Below, one piece after another: positions 49,839 through 58,124 of a DNA stretch of 64,000 nucleotides. Below the pieces are notes generated by a model, which worked only from the letters and a program-made list of their open reading frames with translations, ran no database searches and had not been told where the DNA came from. Every line of letters begins with the position of its first letter. Positions within the stretch are counted from its first letter, which is position 1. The DNA is from Enterobacter sp. 638 (lineage in GTDB: Bacteria > Pseudomonadota > Gammaproteobacteria > Enterobacterales > Enterobacteriaceae), in NCBI RefSeq assembly GCF_000016325.1, contig NC_009436.1, forward strand, positions 1,426,001 to 1,490,000, given 5' to 3'. The position numbers and the translations under genes were made by a program.

Positions 49839-49858
49839 AACTGTATATATGAACAGTG
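49839..49858. promoter_or_regulatory. LexA (SOS) box upstream of int
   Basis: AACTGTATATATGAACAGTG contains CTGT-N8-ACAG with an AT-rich centre and differs from the LexA consensus at few positions. It lies between the DUF4041 stop and the int start. It is nearly the same as the second box at 57581. Confidence 0.8.
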
Positions 49859-49889
49859 GTCAATGTATGTTTACGTGAAATCACCCATG

Positions 49890-51566
49890 TCAGGCAACAA
49901 CAAGTTCTTCGTTTGCGACCTGCATTGTTGTACGTTCATTCTCAATTGCCAGAGATTCCCTATATTCCTTGGCATCGGCAAACATAGTCCAATGCGCATC
50001 GATATTCATATTGGCTACAGTGGATTTAATATCTTTAATGCCGACATTGAAAAATTCTTTCCGAGAATTAACCTTGTTAACTTGTTTTTCATTAAACACT
50101 TTATGCAAGTGATTCTCTAATGATGGTGCGTCATCACTGTAGATCATTGCATGTACATCAAAGGCGAATGGAACACTGGCATCACCAAGTTCACGAACAC
50201 GGTCTAGAGGTTCAAGGCGACGCGTCATCCCTATTTTGTATACATTCTCACCAAACGAACCTATATTACTAATAACATAGACATGACCTGAACGTGTTTG
50301 CTGTGCCATCGAAATGGCTCGTTGGTTTTTGGCCTCAGCTGCTTCGAATTTAATTTGTAACTCAGCCAGTTTCTGCTCAAGAGCAAGTCGTTGCTCTTCA
50401 CCTGCAAGCATCAATTCTTTAGTCGCCTTGTCTATAGCCTGCTGAATTGTTTTCTCTTCTTTCTCGGCTTCTTTTATCGCTCTTTCGTATTCTCGACGTG
50501 CTTTTTCTTCTTCGCGCAACTGCTCTTTGATGCGCCTTTGTTCTTCTTTTTCTTCGAGCATAATTTCATTAACTGCAACGCCCCATTTCAGTTCGTTGAG
50601 TCGAGCCTGTAAGTATATATCAGTGATCTTAGCCGACCTAAAAGCTGAGCCGTTATAATTTACAAGCTGAAATGCGTCTTTAATTTCCTGGGAAAGCTTA
50701 CCGTAATTGTTATGTTTAACTTTAGAAAGTGTACTATCAACTTTTCCATTGAACGCATCTAATACAAATTTTATTGCAGTATTACGCCTATTAGGTTCGA
50801 CATAATCACAACTTGCCGCTTTGCTTGTTTTGATTAGAGATTTTGTTAACTCTCTGGCTTTTTGAAGTTCTCTGCCTGCATCAGTAAATTCATAATTCTC
50901 TGCAAGTTCATCCAGAACGCTTCTGTTTGGAACAATCCATTCATCACCGTAACCTTCAATTTTATTTTTCATTGATTTGGCTACAGCTTGGTAGGTTTCT
51001 GCAAATTCTTTCGCTTCATATGCAGATCCAGCGATATCTTTTGCTCTGCTCTCTGCATCTGCGACTATTTTCATTGCATTATCGTTAGCATTGGAGATTA
51101 GCTCATCGGCCCTACTATTGGCGTTATCCAATCGTTCCTTGGCTTTTAAGCGAGCATCGCGAGCATCTTTAGTTATTACAACTGCTTCGTTGTTGGCATT
51201 ACTTATCGTTAGTCGGGCTTGATTATTTGCTTCTAAAACGATGCTGGAGGCTTTAATTTGTGCTTCATTTACTGTGCTTTTAGCAATTGAGTCTGCTGTT
51301 TTTATCGTCTTTTCTGCATCCAGAACCGCACTATGCAGTTCTTCATATTGCCACAAAGGAGCAGCTCTTCCTTCCAGCTCTGAGAGCTCTCGAATAGCGT
51401 TCGCTAAATGTTCTTGGCTTTCACTCAATTCATTCGAAAGAGCTATCTTTTGATGATTAAGTGCCTCGACCTCAATCTTATGTTGTTTGCTCTTCTTGAG
51501 CAAAATGACAGCAAGGATGGGGGCGAGTAAGGCGAACAGCAAAACTACAACAAGAAACAAATCCAT
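49890..51566 (-). CDS. Membrane-anchored coiled-coil DUF4041 / GIY-YIG (T5orf172) protein
   Basis: A 558-residue protein with an N-terminal membrane anchor (residues 4-23, then KKSKQHK), a long Ala/Glu/Asn-rich coiled coil to about residue 200, a DUF4041-type central region (about 205-340), a second highly charged coiled coil (340-425) and a C-terminal T5orf172/GIY-YIG-like domain (about 430-520; GHVYVISN, VYKIGMTRR, and the Glu in LENHLHKVF). Such proteins occur beside phage repressors and integrases, and the domain is related to GIY-YIG nucleases, but its activity is not established. Downstream of CI in the same orientation, it is probably expressed in the lysogen, which fits a superinfection or antiviral role (inference). 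More AT-rich than the early phage genes. Confidence 0.8.
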   Translation of the reverse strand: MDLFLVVVLLFALLAPILAVILLKKSKQHKIEVEALNHQKIALSNELSESQEHLANAIRELSELEGRAAPLWQYEELHSAVLDAEKTIKTADSIAKSTVNEAQIKASSIVLEANNQARLTISNANNEAVVITKDARDARLKAKERLDNANSRADELISNANDNAMKIVADAESRAKDIAGSAYEAKEFAETYQAVAKSMKNKIEGYGDEWIVPNRSVLDELAENYEFTDAGRELQKARELTKSLIKTSKAASCDYVEPNRRNTAIKFVLDAFNGKVDSTLSKVKHNNYGKLSQEIKDAFQLVNYNGSAFRSAKITDIYLQARLNELKWGVAVNEIMLEEKEEQRRIKEQLREEEKARREYERAIKEAEKEEKTIQQAIDKATKELMLAGEEQRLALEQKLAELQIKFEAAEAKNQRAISMAQQTRSGHVYVISNIGSFGENVYKIGMTRRLEPLDRVRELGDASVPFAFDVHAMIYSDDAPSLENHLHKVFNEKQVNKVNSRKEFFNVGIKDIKSTVANMNIDAHWTMFADAKEYRESLAIENERTTMQVANEELVVA

Positions 51567-51586
51567 TTCTAAATCCTTTTACCGAA

Positions 51587-52183
51587 TCAGTGTGAAACTG
51601 TTGTGCTTCTTATACATGCAATAACTTCTATATCTGAAAAAGCACACTCAAAACTATTTTCTGCAGTAGAGATTTTAATCATGCCTTTCGGCAGTCTTGT
51701 AATCAGTCTAACGGAATAGGTCCCATCGATATTGATCAACCAATGCCCATCTAACACTTCCGTGAATTTTTGATCACAGATGTATGTGGTACGGCCATCA
51801 CGAACAACAATCGGGGATGAAAGATTGGTAGGAAGAAATGATGCGTCAAAAACGCAAGAACCATCTTCAACCATTTTGCCAGCAGTGAAGGAAAACTGCG
51901 CCAGTTCTTCAGTAGTCGCTGTTTTCGAGCTTTGCTTAAGGCCCTGCCCAGTGGTTAACCAATTGAGAGATACACCAGTTTCGAGGGCGCACTGGATTAT
52001 CCAGTCGGCAGGGAACGTGTCCCGCATATACCTGTTAGCCAAAGTGCTCTTTGAGACATCTAGGTGATCAGCTAATGCCTGCCGAGTTGTAAAACCATAC
52101 GCCTCTACCAATCGTTCAATCGCAGCCTTCCCACCCTGATTGGGATTTATTTTGATCTCACTTGGGTACTTTGATGTTGACAT
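51587..52183 (-). CDS. cI: Prophage repressor CI (186 type)
   Basis: A 198-residue lysogenic repressor. The N-terminal helix-turn-helix (TTRQALADHLDVSKSTLANRYMRD, about 32-55) with the continuing CALETGVSLNWLTTGQG is the CI-repressor domain. The C-terminal part (GHWLINIDGTYSVRLITRLPKG) matches the oligomerisation domain of phage 186 CI. No Ala-Gly LexA-type cleavage site is evident, so induction would need an antirepressor, as in 186 with Tum. It is divergent from the apl-like gene. Confidence 0.9.
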   Translation of the reverse strand: MSTSKYPSEIKINPNQGGKAAIERLVEAYGFTTRQALADHLDVSKSTLANRYMRDTFPADWIIQCALETGVSLNWLTTGQGLKQSSKTATTEELAQFSFTAGKMVEDGSCVFDASFLPTNLSSPIVVRDGRTTYICDQKFTEVLDGHWLINIDGTYSVRLITRLPKGMIKISTAENSFECAFSDIEVIACIRSTTVSH

Positions 52184-52278
52184 ATCTCTTATGCGATCCT
52201 AGTATCTGTTTTGTTCCCATTTGGGGACTTGTCACGATTACAAACGGCTCACCACAAGCCAATAGGAGATGTTGCATC
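52184..52278. promoter_or_regulatory. Lysogeny switch region between cI and apl-like gene
   Basis: This 95-bp spacer must carry the divergent promoters pL and pR. A small inverted repeat TCCC-ATTT-GGGGA around 52218-52230 is a candidate operator. Exact CI sites cannot be fixed by eye. Confidence 0.5.
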
Positions 52279-52500
52279 ATGACCCCTAATATTTCAATCA
52301 CTCTGAACACACCGCACGTCACAATTGAACGTTACAGCGAGCTAACTGGGCTGCCTGTTGACACCATAAACGACATGCTTGCAGATGGTCGGTTGCCTCG
52401 TCATCGCCTGCGTAAAGATAAGAAGCGTGAAAAGGTAATGATTAACATCGTTGCTTTAACCGTTGATGCACTCTCAGATTGCAACGTGACTATCAACTAG
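52279..52500 (+). CDS. Apl/Cox-like excisionase and regulator
   Basis: A 73-residue small DNA-binding protein in the place of 186 Apl and P2 Cox. It has a winged-helix/MerR-like segment (VTIERYSELTGLPVDTINDMLADGRLPRHRLRK). In 186, Apl directs excision and tempers pR and pL. The ATG at 52279 follows AATAGGAGAT; the longer reading from 52162 crosses the promoter region and was rejected. Confidence 0.75.
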   Translation: MTPNISITLNTPHVTIERYSELTGLPVDTINDMLADGRLPRHRLRKDKKREKVMINIVALTVDALSDCNVTIN

Positions 52501-52532
52501 TTCCATTTTGAGACTTCACGGAGCAACTGACT

Positions 52533-53042
52533 ATGTTTGACTATCGCATATCAAAACATCCTCATTTCAATGAGGCCTGCCGGGCCTTCGCGCTGCGTCA
52601 CAACATGGCAAAGCTGGCAGAACGTGCAGGTATGAATGTTCAAACCCTGCGTAATAAGCTCAACCCGGAGCAACCGCACCAGCTTACAGCGCCAGATATC
52701 TGGCTGCTGATCGATCTCACCGAAGATTCAACGCTGGTTGATGGTTTTCTGGCGCAGATCCATTGCCTGCCATGTGTACCAACCAATGAAGTCGCACGAG
52801 AGAAAATGCCTCAGTACGTCCTGAAAGCCACCGCTGAGATCGGCCGTGTCGCCGCCAGCGCAGTATCTGGCGTTCAGATGAATGCAACCACACGCCGTCA
52901 GGTTGTGGAAAGCGTCAATTCTGTTACTCGGCTGATGGCTCTTACTGCCATTTCACTGCAGGCGCGGCTACAGGCTAACCCGGCAATGGCAAGTGTTGTC
53001 GATACCGTGACGGGCATTGGCTCCTCTTTTGGGCTGAGCTGA
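52533..53042 (+). CDS. cII: Phage regulatory protein CII (186 type)
   Basis: A 169-residue protein with the length and sequence type of 186 CII, which activates the promoter for establishment of lysogeny. The N-terminal helix-turn-helix is MAKLAERAGMNVQTLRNKLNPE; the C-terminal half is Ala/Ser/Val rich and probably helical (oligomerisation). First gene of the long rightward early operon after the apl-like gene. Confidence 0.9.
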   Translation: MFDYRISKHPHFNEACRAFALRHNMAKLAERAGMNVQTLRNKLNPEQPHQLTAPDIWLLIDLTEDSTLVDGFLAQIHCLPCVPTNEVAREKMPQYVLKATAEIGRVAASAVSGVQMNATTRRQVVESVNSVTRLMALTAISLQARLQANPAMASVVDTVTGIGSSFGLS

Positions 53043-53049
53043 GGTGCTT

Positions 53050-53250
53050 ATGCTGAACAATGAACCCTCATTTGCGTCGCTTCTCGTTAAGCAAAGCCCG
53101 GCAATGCACTGCGGCCACGGCTGGATTATCGGGAAGGATGGGAAGCGCTGGCATCCATGCCGCTCGCAGGATGAGCTTCTGGCTGACCTGTCCACTATCA
53201 AACAGGGGAAACCATGGCTATTGAAGGCCCTGCGGCGACTGTTCCATTAA
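53050..53250 (+). CDS. fil: Phage filamentation protein Fil family (DUF2724)
   Basis: A 66-residue early protein. Sequence such as QSPAMHCGHGWIIGKDGKRW and HPCRSQDELL is characteristic of the small Fil/DUF2724 family of 186-like phages; in 186 Fil causes host cell filamentation. The ATG at 53050 follows TGAGGTGCTT. It overlaps the next gene by 37 bp in another frame. Confidence 0.75.
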   Translation: MLNNEPSFASLLVKQSPAMHCGHGWIIGKDGKRWHPCRSQDELLADLSTIKQGKPWLLKALRRLFH

Positions 53251-53555
53251 GTGCCGGTAAACGCCTGGATGGACTGAACCATATAGCGGAGCTGCGAGCA
53301 AAAGTGTTTGGTCTGAATATTGAGCACGAGCTGGAACGGTTTATTCATGATATGCGCGATCTCCGTGACATTAATCATAAACAGAACGAGAGGGCACTGG
53401 CCGCCATATTCTTCATGGCAAAAATTCCGGCAGAACGTCACAGCGTCAATATTAATGAACTGACCACTGACGAAACGCGGGAGCTGATTAAAGCAATGAA
53501 TCATTTTCGTGCAGTGGTGAGCTTATTTCCCAAACGGCTAACCATGCCGAATTAA
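53214..53555 (+). CDS. Phage early protein, DUF5347 type
   Basis: A 113-residue protein of unknown function conserved at this place in 186/P2-like phages (start MAIEGPAATVPLSAGKRLDG, end VVSLFPKRLTMPN). It is predicted soluble and helical. It overlaps fil and precedes the DUF2732 gene by 67 bp. Confidence 0.75.
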   Translation: MAIEGPAATVPLSAGKRLDGLNHIAELRAKVFGLNIEHELERFIHDMRDLRDINHKQNERALAAIFFMAKIPAERHSVNINELTTDETRELIKAMNHFRAVVSLFPKRLTMPN

Positions 53556-53622
53556 CCCAAAACAGAAATTAATGGCGTAAACCCGCCGGGCATTCTTTTG
53601 CCCAAATTCAGGAGAATTGATT

Positions 53623-53859
53623 ATGCGAAATAGTGAAACCCGCACCACAAAAACAGGACCAGATGATGCTGGTTTGTTCCAGCTGTTTAACGAGACTCGG
53701 CTTGATGAACGTAAAAACTGTGCCTTTGCCGTATCCATCCGCATGGAGGCACTGGCGATCCACATCCTGCAGAAGGAAATGACCGGAGTAGAGGCGGCGG
53801 AGTTGCTGCGCCGTGAAGTTGCCAGCTATGAGGCTGAATCACGCGGAGACTGGCACTAA
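53623..53859 (+). CDS. Phage early protein, DUF2732 type
   Basis: A 78-residue helical protein conserved in P2/186-like early operons (DAGLFQLFNETRLDERKNCAF; C-terminus AELLRREVASYE). Function unknown. The ATG at 53623 follows TTCAGGAGAATTG. Its stop overlaps the start of the next gene (TAATG), so they are translationally coupled. Confidence 0.75.
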   Translation: MRNSETRTTKTGPDDAGLFQLFNETRLDERKNCAFAVSIRMEALAIHILQKEMTGVEAAELLRREVASYEAESRGDWH

Positions 53860-54086
53860 TGGCAGATTCAATGGACCTCGTACAGCAGCGCGTTGAAGAA
53901 AACCTGCAGCGCCATATCCAAAACGCCCGTACCAGAAAGCCTGGTACAGCTCGCGTTCTTTGCATCGACTGCGACGCGCCAATCCCAATCGCTCGCAGAC
54001 AAGCGATTCCGGGTGTGCAGAGTTGCGTGACGTGTCAGGAAATAGCTGAGCTTAAAGGCAAACATTACAGCGGTCGTGCGGTATGA
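53859..54086 (+). CDS. TraR/DksA-type zinc-finger protein
   Basis: A 75-residue protein with a C4 zinc finger (CIDCDAPIPIARRQAIPGVQ...CVTC) like the C-terminal part of DksA/TraR, conserved at this site in P2/186 phages. Plasmid TraR binds RNA polymerase in its secondary channel; the same role here is inference. It overlaps the next gene by 4 bp (ATGA). Confidence 0.85.
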   Translation: MADSMDLVQQRVEENLQRHIQNARTRKPGTARVLCIDCDAPIPIARRQAIPGVQSCVTCQEIAELKGKHYSGRAV

Positions 54087-55093
54087 ACAACATCGATCCG
54101 CGCTGCTTTGCCGCCAGCACCATCAACACCATCAGTATTTCAGGCGGCAAGGATAGTCTTGCCCAGTGGCTGCGGGCCATCGAAAACGATGCTCCTCATA
54201 TTTCAGTCTTCGCTGATACGGGACATGAACATCCACAGACGATGGACTACCTGGATTATCTGGAATCCCGGTTGGGCAAGGTCATCCGTGTGAAAGCGGA
54301 TTTCACTCGCCAGATAGAAGGTAAGCGAAAATTCATTGCTGAAAAGTGGCCCGTTTCTTTGGTTGAGGAATGCGGTATGTCTCCTGATGAAGCCGCAGAA
54401 CGTATCCATCGCGCACTGGAAATTCTTAAACCAACCGGCAATCCTTTTCTTGATTTATGTATGTGGAAAGGGCGATTCCCCTCAACAAAGGCTCGTTTTT
54501 GCACATTTGATTTGAAGCATGAGCCTGTCCGTACACAGGTGATTGTTCCTGCATTAGAGGAATATGATGAGGTTATTAGCTGGCAGGGAGTCAGGGCGCA
54601 GGAATCGCCAGCGCGTGCCTTGCTACCGGACTGGGAGGAAGATGCTGATAACACTCCTGGCCTTCATGTTTATCGCCCGATCCTCAACTGGCTGCACGAA
54701 GATGTGTTCGCCATAGCCAAACGTCATGGAATCAAACCTAATCCGCTTTATCTGCAGGGCTGCAGCCGTGTCGGATGTATGCCCTGCATCCATGCCCGTA
54801 AATCCGAACTGGCGGAAATCTTCCAGCGCTGGCCAGAAGAAATTCGCCGTGTCGCTGAATGGGAAAGGATGGTTGCAGAATGCTCACGTCGTGGTAATTC
54901 GACATTCTTCCCGTCGACACACGATCCACGTCGCGCCGAGAAACGTATTGAAGTCATCACAGTAGATGCTTATGGCATTGGGACTTATCGCGACTGGGCG
55001 TTAACCACACGAGGTGGTGCCCAATTTGATCTGCTGGCAGGCACAAATGATAGCGCGGTATGTAGTAGTGTCTATGCGGGAGTTTGTGAGTGA
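54083..55093 (+). CDS. PAPS-reductase-family PP-loop protein
   Basis: A 336-residue member of the phosphoadenosine phosphosulfate reductase / PP-loop ATPase superfamily. The P-loop-like motif SGGKDS is at residues 20-25. Further conserved points are the Asp/His in [11 protein letters not shown], the basic [13 protein letters not shown] (about 138-150) and a Cys cluster [10 protein letters not shown] (about 226-235) that may bind metal or a cluster. It lacks the C-terminal catalytic Cys of true PAPS reductase. Related PP-loop enzymes modify tRNA or, as DndC, add sulfur to DNA. Its place between the zinc finger and gene A, with 4-bp overlaps on both sides, argues for a phage DNA or replication role, but the reaction is unknown. 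Confidence 0.8.
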   Translation: MNNIDPRCFAASTINTISISGGKDSLAQWLRAIENDAPHISVFADTGHEHPQTMDYLDYLESRLGKVIRVKADFTRQIEGKRKFIAEKWPVSLVEECGMSPDEAAERIHRALEILKPTGNPFLDLCMWKGRFPSTKARFCTFDLKHEPVRTQVIVPALEEYDEVISWQGVRAQESPARALLPDWEEDADNTPGLHVYRPILNWLHEDVFAIAKRHGIKPNPLYLQGCSRVGCMPCIHARKSELAEIFQRWPEEIRRVAEWERMVAECSRRGNSTFFPSTHDPRRAEKRIEVITVDAYGIGTYRDWALTTRGGAQFDLLAGTNDSAVCSSVYAGVCE

Positions 55094-57501
55094 CGGATAT
55101 CAGTTCAGGCCGTCCTGTCGCACCGCATGTATCTGAAGCCTCTGGTAGCGAAGGTAATGCTGCCGGGGCATATCCATGGACCTCGCCTAAAAAGGCGGTT
55201 AACCCCTATCTGGACCCGGCGGACGTTGCGCCGGTGTCCGCGCTTTCAAACCTGATCACTCTCTACGCTGCAGACAACCAGCAGGAACAGCTGCGCCGTG
55301 AGGCGCTGAGTGATGAGGTCTGGGAACGCTATTTCTTCAATGAATCCCGCGATCCTGTTCAGCGGGAAATGGAACAGGACCAGCTTACCAGCCGCGCCAA
55401 AATGGCCCGTGAGCAGCAGCGCTTTAATTCCGATTTAGTCATTCTGGCTAACGTCAGCGCCGAACCCGCCCACGTCAGCAAACCTCTGCTGGAAAGGATT
55501 AAGTTCTTCCAGGGGCTGGGGAGGCCGAAAGCATATTCCCGCTATCTGCGCGAAACCATCAGGCCGTGTCTTGAGCGACTGGATCGTGTGCGTGAAAGCC
55601 AGGTGTCTGCCTCTTTCCGATTTATGGCGAGCCACGAAGGGCTGGAGGGGCTGCTGGTTCTGCCAGAAATGAATCAGGAGCAGGTTAAACGCCTGTCCAC
55701 GCTGGTTGCGGCGCATATGAGTATGTGTCTCGATGCTGCCTGCAGCGATCTGTTTGTGACTGATGACGTGAAGCCAGAACAAATCCGCCAGTCATGGGAA
55801 AAGGTGGCCGCTGAGGCTATGCGTCTTGATGTGATTCCGCCCGCCTTTGAGCAGCTGCGCCGCAAGAAACGCCGTCGTAAGCCGGTGCCCTATGATCTTA
55901 TTCCGGGTTCGCTGGCACGTATGCTGTGTGCAGACTGGTGGTATCGCAAACTGTGGCAGATGCGCTGTGAGTGGAGGGAGGAACAGCTGCGTGCCGTTTG
56001 CCTGGTGAACAAGAAAGCGTCCCCGTACGTCAGCTATGAAGCCGTGATCCACAAACGAGAGCAGCGCCGTAAATCGCTGGAGTTTTTCCAGTCGCACGAG
56101 CTGGTCAATGCCGACGGTGACACGCTGGATATGGAAGACGTGGTGAACGCCAGCAACAGCAATCCGGCGCACCGTCGTAATGAAATGATGGCCTGTGTGA
56201 AAGGACTGGAGCTGATCGCAGAAATGCGCGGCGACTGCGCTGTATTTTATACCATCACCTGCCCGTCACGTTTCCACGCCACCATCAACAACGGTAGGCC
56301 CAATCCGAAGTGGACCAGCGAAACGGTCCGGCAGAGCAGTGATTATCTGGTCAATACCTTCGCCGCATTCCGTAAAGCCATGCACAAAGCCGGGCTACGC
56401 TGGTATGGCGTGCGCGTTGCTGAGCCACATCACGACGGCACCGTGCACTGGCATCTGTTGTGCTTCATGCGCAAAAAAGACCGTCGCATGCTCACTGCGC
56501 TGATGCGTAAATTTGCCATTCGCGAGGACCGCGCTGAGCTGGGCAACAACACCGGACCGCGCTTCAAGTCTGAACTCATCAACCCACGCAAAGGGACACC
56601 GACCAGCTATATCGCCAAATACATCAGCAAGAACATCGACGGGCGCGGCCTGGCGAAAGAGATCAGCAAAGAAACTGGCAAATCACTGCGTGACAGCGCC
56701 GAGCACGTCAGTGCCTGGGCATCCCTGCACCGTGTTCAGCAATTTCGTTTCTTCGGCATTCCTGGGCGTCAGGCGTACCGTGAGCTGCGCCTGCTTGCAG
56801 GGCAGGCCGCGAGAGCGCAGGGCGATAAAAAAGCCGGTGCGCCGGTACTGGAAAACGCGCAACTGGATGCCGTTCTGGCTGCCGCCGATGCGGGCTGCTT
56901 TGCCACCTACATCATGAAGCAGGGCGGTATACTGGTTCCACGCAAACACCACCTTATCCGAACGGCATACGAGCTTAACGACGAGCCGGGCACCTACGGC
57001 GATCACGGCATCCGTATCTATGGCATCTGGTCCCCGATTGTTGAGGGACGGATCTGCACACACGCAATGAAGTGGAAAATGGTTCGTAAGGCCGTTGATG
57101 TTCAGGAGGCGACAGCCGACCAGGGCGCTCGCGCCCCTTGGACTCGTGGCAATAACTGTCCCCCTGTTGAAATTTTGAACCAGACAGGGGGCGAATTACC
57201 GGGCAGAGAAGAACTTTCAGCACTGCCGGACTTCGAGAACATGAGCAAAAAGGAACTGCGAGAACTGACGGCAAGGTTGCGGCTGGTAAAACCGAAGCGC
57301 CGGAAAGGCTACAAACAGGAAATTTCAGAACACCAGCGGCTACAGCTCGATGCGGAGCTGAAATCCAGAGGTTTTGACGCCAGCGAAACGGAAGTGGATC
57401 TGCTTCTGCGTGGCGGCAGTCTGCCATCTGGAGGCGGGCTACGCCTGTTCTATCGGAACCAGCGCCTACAGGAGGATGACAAATGGCGTCAGTGGTACTG
57501 A
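55090..57501 (+). CDS. A: Rolling-circle replication protein A
   Basis: An 803-residue phage replication endonuclease of the P2/186 gpA type. It nicks the origin, joins to the 5' end and starts rolling-circle replication. HUH-family motifs are motif 1 [14 protein letters not shown] (about 385-398), the metal site [13 protein letters not shown] (about 446-458), and the two active tyrosines in YIAKYISKN (about 507-515). Start codon is GTG, overlapping the previous stop (GTGA). The C-terminal 100 residues are basic and variable. In these phages the origin lies inside the A gene; I could not place it. Confidence 0.92.
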   Translation: MTDISSGRPVAPHVSEASGSEGNAAGAYPWTSPKKAVNPYLDPADVAPVSALSNLITLYAADNQQEQLRREALSDEVWERYFFNESRDPVQREMEQDQLTSRAKMAREQQRFNSDLVILANVSAEPAHVSKPLLERIKFFQGLGRPKAYSRYLRETIRPCLERLDRVRESQVSASFRFMASHEGLEGLLVLPEMNQEQVKRLSTLVAAHMSMCLDAACSDLFVTDDVKPEQIRQSWEKVAAEAMRLDVIPPAFEQLRRKKRRRKPVPYDLIPGSLARMLCADWWYRKLWQMRCEWREEQLRAVCLVNKKASPYVSYEAVIHKREQRRKSLEFFQSHELVNADGDTLDMEDVVNASNSNPAHRRNEMMACVKGLELIAEMRGDCAVFYTITCPSRFHATINNGRPNPKWTSETVRQSSDYLVNTFAAFRKAMHKAGLRWYGVRVAEPHHDGTVHWHLLCFMRKKDRRMLTALMRKFAIREDRAELGNNTGPRFKSELINPRKGTPTSYIAKYISKNIDGRGLAKEISKETGKSLRDSAEHVSAWASLHRVQQFRFFGIPGRQAYRELRLLAGQAARAQGDKKAGAPVLENAQLDAVLAAADAGCFATYIMKQGGILVPRKHHLIRTAYELNDEPGTYGDHGIRIYGIWSPIVEGRICTHAMKWKMVRKAVDVQEATADQGARAPWTRGNNCPPVEILNQTGGELPGREELSALPDFENMSKKELRELTARLRLVKPKRRKGYKQEISEHQRLQLDAELKSRGFDASETEVDLLLRGGSLPSGGGLRLFYRNQRLQEDDKWRQWY

Positions 57502-57580
57502 AAATGTCAGGATTGAGGTTATCTATTAATCAAAGGGTTAGCTGAGTAAAAAACCATTTCAGCTTTAAATACATATGTTG

Positions 57581-57600
57581 TACTGTATATATAAACAGTA
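57581..57600. promoter_or_regulatory. LexA (SOS) box after gene A
   Basis: TACTGTATATATAAACAGTA is a near-perfect LexA operator. It lies 16 bp before the start codon of the next small gene. In 186 the LexA-controlled antirepressor gene tum occupies this place between A and cos. Confidence 0.92.
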
Positions 57601-57616
57601 ATAAGGGGAGGGAGTT

Positions 57617-57802
57617 GTGAACGATTTGTTCATGGAGTCACTTGCATTGCAGCGGATAGAACTTATGGCCCGGCTGGTCGCCAGCTCAGATTGTAGCGAT
57701 GACGACAAGGAGGTTGCGATTTCGTGGCTGTCGGAGCTGACGAGCGATCTGGTTACCAGGCTAAATGAATACGGAGTAAGGCAAGATGAAAGCACGCATT
57801 AG
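57617..57802 (+). CDS. Small LexA-controlled phage protein (tum position)
   Basis: A 61-residue acidic helical protein (MESLALQRIELMARLVASSD; WLSELTSDLVTRLNEYG). The start is GTG with the strong site AAGGGGAGGGAG. The LexA box directly upstream makes it SOS-inducible. By position it corresponds to 186 tum, whose product inactivates CI after DNA damage, but it is much shorter than 186 Tum as I recall it. It may be a truncated or different antirepressor, or an unrelated small protein. Confidence 0.6.
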   Translation: MNDLFMESLALQRIELMARLVASSDCSDDDKEVAISWLSELTSDLVTRLNEYGVRQDESTH

Positions 57803-57890
57803 TGATTTTGCTCCGTGGGAAACTCCCTCCCGTACGGCATTCAACGGCATGACGATGCTGCGCATGTCTATGGTGCATGGATTCGCATGA
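57786..57890 (+). CDS. Possible 34-residue phage protein
   Basis: A short frame starting MKARISDFAPWETPSR overlaps the previous gene by 17 bp and has an AAGGC/GAGT-like site upstream. It could be a real coupled gene or chance. No function can be given. Confidence 0.3.
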   Translation: MKARISDFAPWETPSRTAFNGMTMLRMSMVHGFA

Positions 57891-57984
57891 TCTAAATAGG
57901 ATCGCAACGGGTCGGAGCCGCCAGAACTGGCGCGCTTTCCGGCCCGTCATGCACCTGCATGAAAACCACTACCCAAAGCGGGCA

Positions 57985-58003
57985 GGCGTGGCGGGGATAC
58001 GAG
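57985..58003. other. Candidate cos packaging site
   Basis: GGCGTGGCGGGGATACGAG lies between the A region and Q, where P2 and 186 have cos. From memory the P2 and 186 cohesive ends begin GGCGAGGCGGGG and GGCGTGGCGGGG, so the first 12 bases match the 186 form, while the last seven differ. The neighbouring GC-rich stretch 57900-58015 has the look of a cos region. The rest of 57891-58124 holds no gene. Confidence 0.55.
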
Positions 58004-58067
58004 CGCGCGCTGTGGCTTTATCAGAATAAAATGTTAAAATGATCGTAAGAGCGCTTTGCTACAGTTG

Positions 58068-58091
58068 ATATAACATAAAGGCTTGTTATAT
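58068..58091. promoter_or_regulatory. Inverted repeat before the three-gene cargo operon
   Basis: Arms ATATAACA (58068-58075) and TGTTATAT (58084-58091) with an 8-nt spacer lie 34 bp before the first cargo gene, in the likely promoter. It may be an operator for an unknown regulator. Confidence 0.45.
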
Positions 58092-58124
58092 TAACTCTAT
58101 AACGTATGTTTTGGTGAGGATGAA

